Made by a program: the position numbers and the translations under genes. This document shows, piece after piece, positions 38,601 to 52,805 of a stretch of 64,000 bases of DNA (its first letter is position 1; the number at the start of each line of letters is the position of its first letter). This stretch comes from Halisarca cf. caerulea (Eukaryota > Porifera > Demospongiae > Chondrillida > Halisarcidae): NCBI GenBank assembly GCA_963170055.1, contig CAUJGJ010000144.1, positions 5,001-69,000 on the forward strand. The letters are read 5' to 3'. The notes under the pieces are model-generated. The model was not told the origin of the DNA. It did not search any database and worked only from the letters and a program-made list of their open reading frames with translations.

Positions 38601-40469
38601 CCCAGTGGACACACATGAAGTTTCTGAAGTGCTGTGGGCGTATTTGTGTAATGTTGGATATGCTGGTGCTAATACCAATATTTGGCACTAGCACCACGCA
38701 CATTCCCAGTGGACACATATGAAGTTTCTGAAGTGCTGTGGGCGTATTTGTGTAGTGTTGGATATGCTTTTGCAAATACCAATATTTGGCACTAGCACCA
38801 CGCACATTCTAAACGGACACACATGAAGTTTCTGAAGTGCTGTGGGCGTATTTGTGTAGTGTTCGATATGCTGGTGCTAATACCAATATTTGGCACTAGC
38901 ACCACGCACATTCCCAGTGGACACACATGAAATTTCTTAAATACTGTGGGCGTATTTGTGTAGTGTTGGATATGCTGGTGCTAATACCAATATTTGGCAC
39001 TAGAACCACGCACATTCCCAGTGGACACACATGACCTTTCTGAAGTTCTGTGGGCGCATTTGTGTAGTGTTGACTATGCTGGTGCAAATACCAATATTTG
39101 GCATTAGCACCACGCACATTCCCAGTGGACACACATGAAGTTTCTGAAGTGCTGTGAGCGCATTTGTGTAGTGTTGGATATGCTGGTGCTAATACCAATA
39201 TTTGGCACTAGCACCATGCACATTCCCAGGGGACACACATGAAGTTTCTGAAGTGCTGTGAGCGCATTTGTGTAGTGTTGGATATGCTGGTGCTAATACC
39301 AATATTTGGCACTAGCACCACGCACATTCCCAGTGGACACACATGAACATTCTGAAGTGCTGTGGGCGTATTTATGTAGTGTTGGATATGCTTTTACAAA
39401 TACCAATATTTGGCACTAGCACCACGCACATTCCCAGTGGACACACATGAAGTTTCTGAAGTGCTGTGGGCGTATTTGTGTAGTGTCGTATATGCTGGTG
39501 CTAATACCAATATTTAGAACTAGCACCACGCACAGTCCCAGTGGACACACATGAAATTTCTGAAGTGCTTTGGGCGTATTTGTGTAGTGTTGGATATGCT
39601 GGTGCTAATACCAATATTTGGCATTAGCACCACGCACATTCCCAGTGGACACACATGACCTTTCTGAAGTGCTGTGAGCGCATTTGTGTAGTGTTTGATA
39701 TGCTGGTGCTAATACCAATATTTGGCACTAGCACCACGCACATTCCCAGTGGACACGCATGAAGTTTCTGAAGTGCTGTGAGCGCATTTGTGTAGTGTTG
39801 GATATGCTGGTGCTAATACCAATATTTGGCACTAGCACCACGCACATTCCCAGTGGACACACATGACCTTTCTGAAGTGCTGTGGGCTTATTTGTGTAGT
39901 GTTGGATATGCTGGTGCTAATACCAATATTTGGCCCTAGCACCACGCACATTCCCAGTGGACACACATGAAGTTTCTAAAGTGCTGTGGGCGTATTTGTG
40001 TAGTGTTTGATATGCTGGTGCTAATACCATTATTTGGCACTAGCACCACGCACAATCCCAGTGGACACATATGAAGTTTCTGAAGTGCTGTGGGCGTATT
40101 TGTGTAGTGTTGGATATGCTTTTGCAAATACCAATATTTGGCACTAGCACCACGCACATTCCAAATGGACACACATGAAGTTTCTGAAGTGCTGTGGGCG
40201 TATTTGTGTAGTGTTGGATATGCTGGTGCTAATACCAATATTTGGAACTAGCACCACGCACATTCCCAGTGGACACACATGAAGTTTCTGAAGTGCTGTG
40301 GGCGTATTTGTGTAGTGTCGTATATGCTGGTGCTAATACCAATATTTGGCACTAGCACCACGCACATTCCCAGTGGACACACATGAAGTTTCTGAAGTGC
40401 TGTGGGCGTATTTGTGTAGTGTTGGATATGCTGGTGCTAATACCAATATTTGGTACTAGCACCACGCAC

Positions 40470-43400
40470 ATTCCCAGTGGACACACATGACCTTTCTGAA
40501 GTGCTGTGAGCGCATTTGTGTAGTGTTGGATATGCTGGTGCTAATACCAATATTTGGCACTAGCACCACGCACATTCCCAGTGGACACACATGAAGTTTC
40601 TGAAGTGCTGTGAGCGCATTTGTGTAGTGTCGTATATGCTGGTGCTAATACCAATATTTAGCACTAGCACCACGCACATTCCCAGTGGACGCACATGAAG
40701 TTTCTGAAGTGCTTTGGGCTTATTTGTGTAGTGTTGGATATGCTGGTGCTAATACCAATATTTGGCATTAGCACCACGCACATTCCCAGTGGACACACAT
40801 GAAGTTTCTGAAGTGCTGTGAGCGCATTTGTGTAGTGTTGGATATGCTGGTGCTAATACCAATATTTGGCACTAGCACCACGCACATTCCCAGGGGACAC
40901 ACATGAAGATTCTGAAGTGCTGTGGGCAAATTTGCGTAGTGTTGGATATGCTGGTGCTAATACCAATATTTGGCACTAGCACCACGCACATTCCCAGTGG
41001 ACACACATGAAGTTTCTAAAGTGCTGTGGGCGTATTTGTGTAGTGTTTGATATGCTGGTGCTAATACCATTATTTGGCACTAGCACCGCGCACAATCCCA
41101 GTGGACACATATGAAGTTTCTGAAGTGCTGTGGGCGTATTTGTGTAGTGTTGGATATGCTTTTGCAAATACCAATATTTGGCACTAGCACCACGCACATT
41201 CCCAGTGGACACACATGAAGTTTCTGAAGTGCTGTGGGCGTATTTGTGTAGTGTCGTATATGCTGGTGCTAATACCAATATTTGGCACTAGAACCACGCA
41301 CATTCCCAGTGGACACACATGAAGTTTCTGAAGTGCTGTGGGCGTATTTGTGTAGTGCTGGATATGCTGGTGCAAATACCAATATTTGGCATTAGCACCA
41401 CGCACATTCCCAGTGGACACACATGAAGTTTCTGAAGTGCTGTGAGCGCATTTGTGTAGTGTTGGATATGCTGGTGCTAATACCAATATTTGGCACTAGC
41501 ACCACGCACATTCCCAGGGGACACACATGAAGTTTCTGAAGTGCTGTGGGCGAATTTGCGTAGTGTTGGATATGCTGGTGCTAATACCAATATTTGGCAC
41601 TAGCACCACGCACATTCCCAGTGGACACACATGAAGTTTCTAAAGTGCTGCGGGCGTATTTGTGTAGTGTTGGATATGCTGGTGCTAATACCATTATTTG
41701 GCACTAGCACCGCGCACATTCCCAGTGGACACACATGAAGTTTCTGAAGTGCTGTGGGCGTATTTGTGTAGTGCTGGATATGCTGGTGCAAATACCAATA
41801 TTTGGCATTAGCACCACGCACATTCCCAGTGGACACACATGAAGTTTCTGAAGTGCTGTGAGCGCATTTGTGTAGTGTTGGATATGCTGGTGCTAATACC
41901 AATATTTGGCACTAGCACCACGCACATTCCCAGGGGACACACATGAAGTTTCTGAAGTGCTGTGGGCGAATTTGCGTAGTGTTGGATATGCTGGTGCTAA
42001 TACCAATATTTGGCACTAGCACCACGCACATTCCCAGTGGACACACATGAAGTTTCTAAAGTGCTGCGGGCGTATTTGTGTAGTGTTGGATATGCTGGTG
42101 CTAATACCATTATTTGGCACTAGCACCGCGCACAATCCCAGTGGACACATATGAAGTTTCTGAAGTGCTGTGGGCGTATTTGTGTAGTGTTGGATATGCT
42201 TTTGCAAATACCAATATTTGGCACTAGCACCACGCACATTCCAAATGGACACACATGAAGTTTCTGAAGTGCTGTGGGCCTATTTGTGTAGTGTCGTATA
42301 TGCTGGTGCTAATACCAATATTTGGCACTAGCACCACGCACATTCCCAGTGGACACACATGAAGTTTCTGAAGTGCTGTGGGCGTATTTGTGTAGTGTTG
42401 GATATGCTGGTGCTAATACCAATATTTGGCACTAGCACCACGCACATTCCCAGTGGACACACATGACCTTTCTGAAGTGCTGTGAGCGCATTTGTGTAGT
42501 GTTGGATATGCTGGTGCTAATTTACCAATATTTGGCACTAGCACCACGCACATTCCCAGTGGACACACATGAAGTTTCTGAAGTGCTGTGAGCGCATTTG
42601 TGTAGTGTTGGATATGCTGGTGCTAATACCAATATTTGGCACTAGCACCACACACATTCCCAGTGGACACACATGAAGTTTCTAAAGTGCTGTGGGCATA
42701 TTTGTGTAGTGTTGGATATGCTGGTGCTTATACCAATATTTGGCACTAGCACCACGCACATTCCCAGTGGACACACATGAAGTTTCTTAACTGCTGAGGG
42801 CGTATTTGTGTAGTGTTGGATATGCTGGTGCTAATACCAATATTTGGCACTAGCACCACGCACATTCCCAGTGGACACGCATGAAGTTTCTGAAGTGCTG
42901 TGGGCGTATTTGTGTAGTGTTGGATATGCTTTTGCAAATACCAATATTTGGAACTAGCACCACGCACATTCCCAGTGGACACACATGAAGTTTCTGAAGT
43001 GCTGTGGGCGTATTTGTGTAGTGTTGGATATGCTGGTGCTAATACCAATATTTGGCACTAGCACCACGCACATTCCCAGTGGACACACATGACCTTTCTG
43101 AAGTGCTGTGAGCGCATTTGTGTAGTGTTGGATATGCTGGTGCTAATACCAATATTTGGCACTAGCACCACGCACATTCCCAGTGGACACACATGAAGTT
43201 TCTGAAGTGCTGTGGGCGTATTTGTGTAATGTTGGATATGCTGGTGCTAATACCAATATTTGGCACTAGAACCACGCACATTCCCTGTGGACACACATGA
43301 AGTTTCTGAAGTGCTGTGGGCGTATTTGTGTAGTGTTGGATATGCTTTTGCAAATAAAAATATTTGGCACTAGCACCACGCACATTCCAAATGGACACAC

Positions 43401-44841
43401 ATGAAGTTTCTGAAGTGCTGTGGGCGTATTTGTGTAGTGTTGGATATGCTGGTGCTAATACCAATATTTGGAACTAGCACCACGCACATTCCCAGTGGAC
43501 ACACATGAAGTTTCTAAAGTTCTGTGGGCGTATTTGTGTAGTGTCGTAGATGCTGGTGCTAATACCAATATTTGGCACTAGCACCACGCACATTCCCAGT
43601 GGACACACATGAAGTTTCTGAAGTGCTGTGGGCGTATTTGTGTAGTGCTGAATATGCTGGTGCAAATACCAATATTTGGCATTAGCACCACGCACATTCC
43701 CAGTGGACACATATGAAGTTTCTGAAGTGCTGTGAGCGCATTTGTGTAGTGTTGGATATGCTGGTGCTAATACCAATATTTGGCACTAGCACCACGCACA
43801 TTCCCAGGGGACACACATGAAGTTTCTGAAGTGCTGTGGGCGAATTTGCGTAGTGTTGGATATGCTGGTGCTAATACCAATATTTGGCAGTAGCACCACG
43901 CACATTCCCAGTGGACACACATGAAGTTTCTAATGTGCTGTGGGCGTATTTGTGTAGTGTTTGATATGCTGGTGCTAATACCATTATTTGGCACTAGCAC
44001 CGCGCACAATCCCAGTGGACACATATGAAGTTTCTGAAGTGCTGTGGGCGTATTTGTGTAGTGTTGGATATGCTTTTGCAAATACCAATATTTGGCACTA
44101 GCACCACGCACATTCCCAGTGGACACACATGACCTTTCTGAAGTGCTGTGAGCGCATTTGTGTAGTGTTGGATATGCTGGTGCAAATTTACCAATATTTG
44201 GCACTAGCACCACGCACATTCCCAGTGGACACACATGAAGTTTCTGAAGTGCTGTGAGCGCATTTGTGTAGTGTTGGATATGCTGGTGCTAATACCAATA
44301 TTTGGCAATAGCACCACGCACATTCCCAGGGGACACACATGAAGTTTCTGAAGTGCTGTGGGCGAATTTGCGTAGTGTTGGATATGCTGGTGCTAATACC
44401 AATATTTGGCACTAGCACCACGCACATTCCCAGTGGACACACATGAAGTTTCTAAAGTGCTGTGGGCGTATTTGTGTAGTGTTTGATATGCTGGTGCTAA
44501 TACCAATATTTGGCACTAGCACCGCGCACAATCCCAGTGGACACACATGACCTTTCTGAAGTGCTGTGAGCGCATTTGTGTAGTGTTGGATATGCTGGTG
44601 CTAATACCAATATTTGGCACTACCACCACGCACATTCCCAGTGGACACACATGAAGTTTCTAAAGTGCTGTGGGCGTATTTGTGTAGTGTTGGATATGCT
44701 GGTGCTAATACCAATATTTGGCTCTAGCACCACGCACATTCCCAGTGGACACACATGAAGTTTCTGAAGTGCTGTGGGCGCATTTGTGTAGTGTTGGATA
44801 TGCTGGTGCTAATACCAATATTTGGCAATAGCACCACGCAC
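40470..44841 (-). repeat. 4,372-bp tandem segment, copy 1
   Basis: Markers recur 4,372 bp downstream (42 units plus 4 bp): 40,976/45,348, 42,016/46,388, 43,474/47,846 and 44,188/48,560. Rare shared variants include GGGCCTATTTG and the TGCTAATTTACC insertion. Differences are scattered single bases, such as GGGCATATT near 42,691 against GGGCGTATT. Confidence 0.85.
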
Positions 44842-47800
44842 ATTCCCAGTGGACACACATGACCTTTCTGAAGTGCTGTGAGCGCATTTGTGTAGTGTTG
44901 GATATGCTGGTGCTAATACCAATATTTGGCACTAGCACCACGCACATTCCCAGTGGACACACATGAAGTTTCTGAAGTGCTGTGAGCGCATTTGTGTAGT
45001 GTCGTATATGCTGGTGCTAATACCAATATTTAGCACTAGCACCACGCACATTCCCAGTGGACGCACATGAAGTTTCTGAAGTGCTTTGGGCTTATTTGTG
45101 TAGTGTTGGATATGCTGGTGCTAATACCAATATTTGGCATTAGCACCACGCACATTCCCAGTGGACACACATGAAGTTTCTGAAGTGCTGTGAGCGCATT
45201 TGTGTAGTGTTGGATATGCTGGTGCTAATACCAATATTTGGCACTAGCACCACGCACATTCCCAGGGGACACACATGAAGTTTCTGAAGTGCTGTGGGCA
45301 AATTTGCGTAGTGTTGGATATGCTGGTGCTAATACCAATATTTGGCACTAGCACCACGCACATTCCCAGTGGACACACATGAAGTTTCTAAAGTGCTGTG
45401 GGCGTATTTGTGTAGTGTTTGATATGCTGGTGCTAATACCATTATTTGGCACTAGCACCGCGCACAATCCCAGTGGACACATATGAAGTTTCTGAAGTGC
45501 TGTGGGCGTATTTGTGTAGTGTTGGATATGCTTTTGCAAATACCAATATTTGGCACTAGCACCACGCACATTCCCAGTGGACACACATGAAGTTTCTGAA
45601 GTGCTGTGGGCGTATTTGTGTAGTGTCGTATATGCTGGTGCTAATACCAATATTTGGCACTAGAACCACGCACATTCCCAGTGGACACACATGAAGTTTC
45701 TTAAGTGCTGTGGGCGTATTTGTGTAGTGCTGGATATGCTGGTGCAAATACCAATATTTGGCATTAGCACCACGCACATTCCCAGTGGACACACATGAAG
45801 TTTCTGAAGTGCTGTGAGCGCATTTGTGTAGTGTTGGATATGCTGGTGCTAATAACAATATTTGGCACTAGCACCACGCACATTCCCAGGGGACACACAT
45901 GAAGTTTCTGAAGTGCTGTGGGCGAATTTGCGTAGTGTTGGATATGCTGGTGCTAATACCAATATTTGGCACTAGCACCACGCACATTCCCAGTGGACAC
46001 ACATGAAGTTTCTAAAGTGCTGCGGGCGTATTTGTGTAGTGTTGGATATGCTGGTGCTAATACCATTATTTGGCACTAGCACCGCGCACATTCCCAGTGG
46101 ACACACATGAAGTTTCTGAAGTGCTGTGGGCGTATTTGTGTAGTGCTGGATATGCTGGTGCAAATACCAATATTTGGCATTAGCACCACGCACATTCCCA
46201 GTGGACACACATGAAGTTTCTGAAGTGCTGTGAGCGCATTTGTGTAGTGTTGGATATGCTGGTGCTAATACCAATATTTGGCACTAGCACCACGCACATT
46301 CCCAGGGGACACACATGAAGTTTCTGAAGTGCTGTGGGCGAATTTGCGTAGTGTTGGATATGCTGGTGCTAATACCAATATTTGGCACTAGCACCACGCA
46401 CATTCCCAGTGGACACACATGAAGTTTCTAAAGTGCTGCGGGCGTATTTGTGTAGTGTTGGATATGCTGGTGCTAATACCATTATTTGGCACTAGCACCG
46501 CGCACAATCCCAGTGGACACATATGAAGTTTCTGAAGTGCTGTGGGCGTATTTGTGTAGTGTTGGATATGCTTTTGCAAATACCAATATTTGGCACTAGC
46601 ACCACGCACATTCCAAATGGACACACATGAAGTTTCTGAAGTGCTGTGGGCCTATTTGTGTAGTGTCGTATATGCTGGTGCTAATACCAATATTTGGCAC
46701 TAGCACCACGCACATTCCCAGTGGACACACATGAAGTTTCTGAAGTGCTGTGGGCGTATTTGTGTAGTGTTGGATATGCTGGTGCTAATACCAATATTTG
46801 GCACTAGCACCACGCACATTCCCAGTGGACACACATGACCTTTCTGAAGTGCTGTGAGCGCATTTGTGTAGTGTTTGATATGCTGGTGCTAATTTACCAA
46901 TATTTGGCACTAGCACCACGCACATTCCCAGTGGACACACATGAAGTTTCTGAAGTGCTGTGAGCGCATTTGTGTAGTGTTGGATATGCTGGTGCTAATA
47001 CCAATATTTGGCACTAGCACCACACACATTCCCAGTGGACACACATGAAGTTTCTAAAGTGCTGTGGGCGTATTTGTGTAGTGTTGGATATGCTGGTGCT
47101 TATACCAATATTTGGCACTAGCACCACGCACATTCCCAGTGGACACACATGAAGTTTCTTAACTGCTGAGGGCGTATTTGTGTAGTGTTGGATATGCTGG
47201 TGCTAATACCAATATTTGGCACTAGCACCACGCACATTCCCAGTGGACACACATGAAGTTTCTGAAGTGCTGTGGGCGTATTTGTGTAGTGTTGGATATG
47301 CTTTTGCAAATACCAATATTTGGAACTAGCACCACGCACATTCCCAGTGGACACACATGAAGTTTCTGAAGTGCTGTGGGCGTATTTGTGTAGTGTTGGA
47401 TATGCTGGTGCTAATACAAATATTTGGCACTAGCACCACGCACATTCCCAGTGGACACACATGACCTTTCTGAAGTGCTGTGAGCGCATTTGTGTAGTGT
47501 TGGATATGCTGGTGCTAATACCAATATTTGGCACTAGCACCACGCACATTCCCAGTGGACACACATGAAGTTTCTGAAGTGCTGTGGGCGTATTTGTGTA
47601 ATGTTGGATATGCTGGTGCTAATACCAATATTTGGCACTAGAACCACGCACATTCCCAGTGGACACACATGAAGTTTCTGAAGTGCTGTGGGCGTATTTG
47701 TGTAGTGTTGGATATGCTTTTGCAAATAAAAATATTTGGCACTAGCACCACGCACATTCCAAATGGACACACATGAAGTTTCTGAAGTGCTGTGGGCGTA

Positions 47801-48892
47801 TTTGTGTAGTGTTGGATATGCTGGTGCTAATACCAATATTTGGAACTAGCACCACGCACATTCCCAGTGGACACACATGAAGTTTCTAAAGTTCTGTGGG
47901 CGTATTTGTGTAGTGTCGTAGATGCTGGTGCTAATACCAATATTTGGCACTAGCACCACGCACATTCCCAGTGGACACACATGAAGTTTCTGAAGTGCTG
48001 TGGGCGTATTTGTGTAGTGCTGAATATGCTGGTGCAAATACCAATATTTGGCATTAGCACCACGCACATTCCCAGTGGACACACATGAAGTTTCTGAAGT
48101 GCTGTGAGCGCATTTGTGTAGTGTTGGATATGCTGGTGCTAATACCAATATTTGGCACTAGCACCACGCACATTCCCAGGGGACACACATGAAGTTTCTG
48201 AAGTGCTGTGGGCGAATTTGCGTAGTGTTGGATATGCTGGTGCTAATACCAATATTTGGCAGTAGCACCACGCACATTCCCAGTGGACACACATGAAGTT
48301 TCTAATGTGCTGTGGGCGTATTTGTGTAGTGTTTGATATGCTGGTGCTAATACCATTATTTGGCACTAGCACCGCGCACAATCCCAGTGGACACATATGA
48401 AGTTTCTGAAGTGCTGTGGGCGTATTTGTGTAGTGTTGGATATGCTTTTGCAAATACCAATATTTGGCACTAGCACCACGCACATTCCCAGTGGACACAC
48501 ATGACCTTTCTGAAGTGCTGTGAGCGCATTTGTGTAGTGTTGGATATGCTGGTGCAAATTTACCAATATTTGGCACTAGCACCACGCACATTCCCAGTGG
48601 ACACACATGAAGTTTCTGAAGTGCTGTGAGCGCATTTGTGTAGTGTTGGATATGCTGGTGCTAATACCAATATTTGGCAATAGCAACACGCACATTCCCA
48701 GGGGACACACATGAAGTTTCTGAAGTGCTGTGGGCGAATTTGCGTAGTGTTGGATATGCTGGTGCTAATACCAATATTTGGCACTAGCACCACGCACATT
48801 CCCAGTGGACACACATGAAGTTTCTAAAGTGCTGTGGGCGTATTTGTGTAGTGTTTGATATGCTGGTGCTAATACCAATATTTGGCACTAGC
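44842..48892 (-). repeat. 4,372-bp tandem segment, copy 2 (truncated)
   Basis: It follows copy 1 unit for unit until about 48,893, where copy 1 has CCGCGCACAATCCC and this copy has the common CCACGCACATTCCC and joins the 1,978-bp repeat. Confidence 0.83.
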
Positions 48893-50698
48893 ACCACGCA
48901 CATTCCCAGTGGACACACATGAAGTTTCTGAAGTGCTGTGAGCGCATTTGTGTAGTGTTGGATATGCTGGTGCTAATACCAATATTTGGCACTAGCACCA
49001 CACACATTCCCAGTGGACACACATGAAGTTTCTAAAGTGCTGTGGGCGTATTTGTGTAGTGTTGGATATGCTGGTGCTTATACCAATATTTGGCACTAGC
49101 ACCACGCACATTCCCAGTGGACACACATGAAGTTTCTTAACTGCTGAGGGCGTATTTGTGTAGTGTTGGATATGCTGGTGCTAATACCAATATTTGGCAC
49201 TAGCACCACGCACATTCCCAGTGGACACACATGAAGTTTCTGAAGTGCTGTGGGCGTATTTGTGTAGTGTTGGATATGCTTTTGCAAATACCAATATTTG
49301 GAACTAGCACCACGCACATTCCCAGTGGACACACATGAAGTTTCTGAAGTGCTGTGGGCGTATTTGTGTAGTGTTGGATATGCTGGTGCTAATACCAATA
49401 TTTGGCACTAGCACCACGCACATTCCCAGTGGACACACATGACCTTTCTGAAGTGCTGTGAGCGCATTTGTGTAGTGTTGGATATGCTGGTGCTAATACC
49501 AATATTTGGCACTAGCACCACGCACATTCCCAGTGGACACACATGAAGTTTCTGAAGTGCTGTGGGCGTATTTGTGTAATGTTGGATATGCTGGTGCTAA
49601 TACCAATATTTGGCACTAGAACCACGCACATTCCCTGTGGACACACATGAAGTTTCTGAAGTGCTGTGGGCGTATTTGTGTAGTGTTGGATATGCTTTTG
49701 CAAATAAAAATATTTGGCACTAGCACCACGCACATTCCAAATGGACACACATGAAGTTTCTGAAGTGCTGTGGGCGTATTTGTGTAGTGTTGGATATGCT
49801 GGTGCTAATACCAATATTTGGAACTAGCACCACGCACATTCCCAGTGGACACACATGAAGTTTCTAAAGTTCTGTGGGCGTATTTGTGTAGTGTCGTAGA
49901 TGCTGGTGCTAATACCAATATTTGGCACTAGCACCACGCACATTCCCAGTGGACACACATGAAGTTTCTGAAGTGCTGTGGGCGTATTTGTGTAGTGCTG
50001 AATATGCTGGTGCAAATACCAATATTTGGCATTAGCACCACGCACATTCCCAGTGGACACACATGAAGTTTCTGAAGTGCTGTGAGCGCATTTGTGTAGT
50101 GTTGGATATGCTGGTGCTAATACCAATATTTGGCACTAGCACCACGCACATTCCCAGGGGACACACATGAAGTTTCTGAAGTGCTGTGGGCGAATTTGCG
50201 TAGTGTTGGATATGCTGGTGCTAATACCAATATTTGGCAGTAGCACCACGCACATTCCCAGTGGACACACATGAAGTTTCTAATGTGCTGTGGGCGTATT
50301 TGTGTAGTGTTTGATATGCTGGTGCTAATACCATTATTTGGCACTAGCACCGCGCACAATCCCAGTGGACACATATGAAGTTTCTGAAGTGCTGTGGGCG
50401 TATTTGTGTAGTGTTGGATATGCTTTTGCAAATACCAATATTTGGCACTAGCACCACGCACATTCCCAGTGGACACACATGACCTTTCTGAAGTGCTGTG
50501 AGCGCATTTGTGTAGTGTTGGATATGCTGGTGCAAATTTACCAATATTTGGCACTAGCACCACGCACATTCCCAGTGGACACACATGAAGTTTCTGAAGT
50601 GCTGTGAGCGCATTTGTGTAGTGTTGGATATGCTGGTGCTAATACCAATATTTGGCAATAGCACCACGCACATTCCCAGGGGACACACATGAAGTTTC
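46910..50698 (-). repeat. ~1,978-bp tandem pair, then return to an earlier segment
   Basis: 46,910-48,720 recurs at 48,888-50,698 (47,118/49,096, 47,534/49,512 and 48,139/50,117). After 50,698 the order jumps to that of 44,452-44,800, at an offset of 6,246 bp. The second member carries CATTCCCTGTGG near 49,635, as at 43,285, while the intervening copy near 47,657 has CCCAGTGG. So the nearest copy is not the closest relative at every site. Confidence 0.8.
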
Positions 50699-51035
50699 TA
50701 AAGTGCTGTGGGCGTATTTGTGTAGTGTTTGATATGCTGGTGCTAATACCAATATTTGGCACTAGCACCGCGCACAATCCCAGTGGACACACATGACCTT
50801 TCTGAAGTGCTGTGAGCGCATTTGTGTAGTGTTGGATATGCTGGTGCTAATACCAATATTTGGCACTACCACCACGCACATTCCCAGTGGACACACATGA
50901 AGTTTCTAAAGTGCTGTGGGCGTATTTGTGTAGTGTTGGATATGCTGGTGCTAATACCAATATTTGGCTCTAGCACCACGCACATTCCCAGTGGACACAC
51001 ATGAAGTTTCTGAAGTGCTGTGGGCGCATTTGTGT

Positions 51036-51680
51036 AGTGTTGGATATGCTGGTGCTAATACCAACATTTTGCACTAGCACTTGCACATTCCCAGTGGACA
51101 CACATGAAGTTTCTGAAGTGCTTTTGGCGTATTTGTGTAGTTTTGGATAAGCAGGTACTAATAACAATATTTGGCACTAGCACCACGCACATTCAAAGTG
51201 GGCACACATGAAGTTTCTGAAGATCTGAGGGCGTATTTGTGTAGTGTTGGATATGTGGTGCTAATACTAATATTTGGAACTAGCACCACGCACATTGCCA
51301 GTGGAAGCACATGAAGTTTCTGATGTGCTGTGGGCGTGTTTGTGTAGTGTTAGATGTGCTGGTGCTAATACCAATATTTTGCACTAGCACCACGTGTATT
51401 CCCAGTGGACACACATGAAGTTTCTTATGTTCTGTGGGCAAATTTTTGCTGTGTTGGATATGCTGGTGCTAATACAATATTTGGCACTAGCACTACGCAC
51501 ATTCCCAGTGGACGCACATGAAGTTTCTGAAGTGCTGTGGGCGTATTTGTGTAGTGTTGGATGTGCTGGTGCTAATAACAATATTTGGCAATAATACAAC
51601 GCATATTCCTATTTGACACACATGAAGTTTCTGAAGTGCTGTAGGCATTTTTGTGCAGTGTTGGATATGCTGGTGCTATT
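51036..51680 (-). repeat. Inverted duplication of divergent satellite, left arm
   Basis: The complement of this stretch matches 52,806-53,460 nearly base for base. Shared private changes include CAAATAGGAATATGCG, TGTATTATTGCC, CAGCAAAAATTTGCCC and CACAGAACATAAG. The arms are separated by about 1.1 kb containing the inverted minisatellites. Confidence 0.88.
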
Positions 51681-52241
51681 ACCAATATTTGGCACTAGCA
51701 CCACGCACATTCCCAGTGGACATACATGGAGTTTCTTAAGATCTGTGGGCGTATTTGTTTAGTGTTGGATATGCTGGTGCTAATACCAATATTTAGCACT
51801 AGCACCACGCACATTCCCAGTGGACACACATGAAGTATCTGAAGACCTGTGGGCGTATTTGTGTAGTGTTGGATATGCTGGTGCTAATACCAATATTTGG
51901 CACTAGCACCACGCACATTTTTTGTAGACACACATGAAATTTCATAAGTACTGTGGGCATATTCGTGTAGTGTTGGATATGCTGGTGCTAATACCAATAT
52001 TTGGCTCTAGCACCATGCACATTCCTAGTGGACACATATGAAGTTTCTCAAGTGCTGTGAGCATATTTGTGTAATGTTGGATATGCTGGTGGTAATGCGA
52101 ATATTTGGCACTAGCACCACGCACATTCCCAGTGGACACACATGAAGTTTCTTAGGATCTTAGGGCGTATTTTTATTGTGTTTGATATGCTGGTGCTAAT
52201 ACCAATATTTGGCACTAGCACCAAGCACATTCCCACTGGAC
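51060..52241 (-). repeat. 104-bp satellite, divergent proximal edge of the inverted block
   Basis: About 11 divergent units in - orientation, with irregular changes (CACTAGCACTTGCAC, TAATACAATATTTGG with one base lost, CACGTGTATTCCC, AATAATACAACGC). The run ends at CACATTCCCACTGGAC against AATTTCCGACG at 52,241. That junction is the exact complement of the distal satellite edge at 3872/3873. Units near 51,900-52,130 match in order those at 3,985-4,210. Confidence 0.9.
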
Positions 52242-52624
52242 AATTTCCGACGACTGGAGAATGCTTCCTGCAACCAAAGGAACTCTTCCTGTTGTCAATT
52301 TTCAATTTCCCACGCCACCACATAGTTTCCTGAATGAAAGGAAACATTGCCTGAGGTGAAAATTTTAATTTCCTGCACCACCAGATTGCTCCCCACATCA
52401 AATGGAACACTTCCTTGGTGAAAATTTTATTTTCCCATTACTCTACATGGCTTACCACATCAAAGAGAACACTTCGTTGTTTAAACTTTAAAATTCCCAC
52501 TACGCTAGATGGCTTCCCGCTTCAAAGGGAACATTTCCTTAAATGAAAATTTCAATTTACCACGCCTCCAGATTGCTTCCCGCATCAAAAGGAACACTTC
52601 CTGTGGTGAAAATTTCTATTTCAA
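52242..52624 (-). repeat. 60-63-bp minisatellite, inverted copy
   Basis: This is the complement of 3490-3872 with scattered differences: CTGGAGAATGCTTCC, CAACCAAAGGAACTC, GAAAATTTTAATTTCC, TCAAAGGGAACA. About six units are present and their order is the mirror of the distal copy, so the two stretches come from one duplicated segment. Confidence 0.88.
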
Positions 52625-52799
52625 AGTACAGCTCGTTGCCATACAAGTACAGCTCATTACTATACTGGTACAGCTGATTGCTATACCGGTACAGCGCATT
52701 GCTATACCGGTACAGCGCATTGACATAAAGGTACCGCTCATTGCCATACCAGTACAGCTCATTCCCATACCAGTACAGATCGTTGCCATACCAGTACCA
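52625..52799 (-). repeat. 21-bp minisatellite, inverted copy (about eight units)
   Basis: Complement of the 3292-3489 array (CATTGCCATACCAGTACAGCT units) with the same order of variants. It is shortened: nearly eight units, the last ending in CCAGTACCAG. It abuts 104-bp satellite in + orientation. The distal array instead continues into more 60-bp minisatellite, so this copy is broken at 52,800. Confidence 0.92.
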
Positions 52800-52805
52800 G
52801 ATTTG

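Larger units (their letters stand above)
36201..51059 (-). repeat. 104-bp satellite, inverted block, sector C with ~4.37-kb duplication
   Basis: About 143 units in - orientation with another marker set: ATGCTTTTGCAAATACC, GTGTCGTATATGC, GTGCTGGATATGC, GGCGAATTTGCGTAG, GACACATATGAAG, CATTCCAAATGG and TGCTAATTTACC. From about 40,470 the markers repeat at 4,372 bp, and from about 46,910 at 1,978 bp. Segment 36,201-40,470 is a mixture of sector B and sector C types. Confidence 0.9.
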
